Origin: Spirogloea muscicola
Lineage: Eukaryota > Streptophyta > Zygnematophyceae > Spirogloeales > Spirogloeaceae
Direction: 5' to 3'
Assembly: GCA_009602725.1 (NCBI GenBank)
Contig: WELB01000270.1
Span: 47,585 to 111,584 of the forward strand
DNA length: 64,000 nt
Of this stretch, positions 63,986 to 64,000 are shown in pieces. The notes under the pieces are model-generated. The model was not told the DNA's origin and ran no database searches. It saw only the letters and a program-made list of their open reading frames with translations. The stretch's first letter is position 1; each line of letters opens with the position of its first letter. A program made the position numbers and the translations under genes.

Positions 63986-64000
63986 ATTTGTAGCTGCTTA

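Overview
The window looks like nuclear DNA of a photosynthetic green alga (Chlorophyta, perhaps Trebouxiophyceae; the lineage is inference). The signs are PsbS with a plastid-type N-terminus, a plant-type RRM-PPR protein, plant H3.3 residues, the telomere motif TTTAGGG, GC-rich exons with AT-richer introns, and genes cut by many short introns. Exon joins below were found by eye: splice-site dinucleotides were matched to reading phase and to family knowledge. Most genes close in phase over all exons; none was checked against transcripts or databases.

Layout. 0.3-4.3 kb: a pile of 5'-truncated LINE ends in both orientations. 4.5-11.0 kb (+): NEMF/Rqc2. 11.5 kb: a LINE fragment inside a 14-bp target-site duplication. 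12.1 kb (-): tRNA-Thr(AGT), divergent from histone H3.3 (+, 12.4-13.7). 14.7-16.75 kb (-): ING-type PHD protein, divergent from a leucine-rich-repeat gene (+, to 19.45) across an 801-N gap. 20.7-22.2 kb: LINE cluster. 22.7-24.2 kb (+): PSBS. 25.95-28.5 kb (-): CAX-type cation/proton exchanger. 28.6-29.6 kb: LINE cluster. 30.5-36.6 kb (-): RRM-PPR protein resembling PPR4. 37.9-40.6 kb (-): SufS-type cysteine desulfurase, divergent from an SHM6/7-class serine hydroxymethyltransferase (+, 41.3-43.7) across a 256-N gap. 44.5-45.1 kb: interstitial telomere array and a long (TG)n tract. 46.3-48.4 kb (+): secreted CAP/PR-1 protein. 48.85-51.15 kb (-): ferredoxin-linked metallo-beta-lactamase-fold protein. 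52.2-56.6 kb (+): CDC6, apparently fused to an N-terminal MBD domain, with two E2F-type sites upstream. 58.4-61.5 kb (-): unrecognised coiled-coil protein. 61.6-64 kb: another LINE graveyard.

The genes are mostly housekeeping: ribosome quality control, chromatin (H3.3, ING, MBD), replication licensing, plastid biology (PsbS, PPR4-like, SufS, MBL-fold protein), ion transport and one-carbon metabolism. There is no operon logic, but several divergent pairs share a short GC-rich promoter region. The strongest new leads are the MBD-CDC6 fusion, the LINE family with a conserved protein end and a small 3' hairpin, the unusual number of GC-AG introns, and a possible TMEM45-like first exon overlying the 5' end of SufS, which may mark a misjoin.
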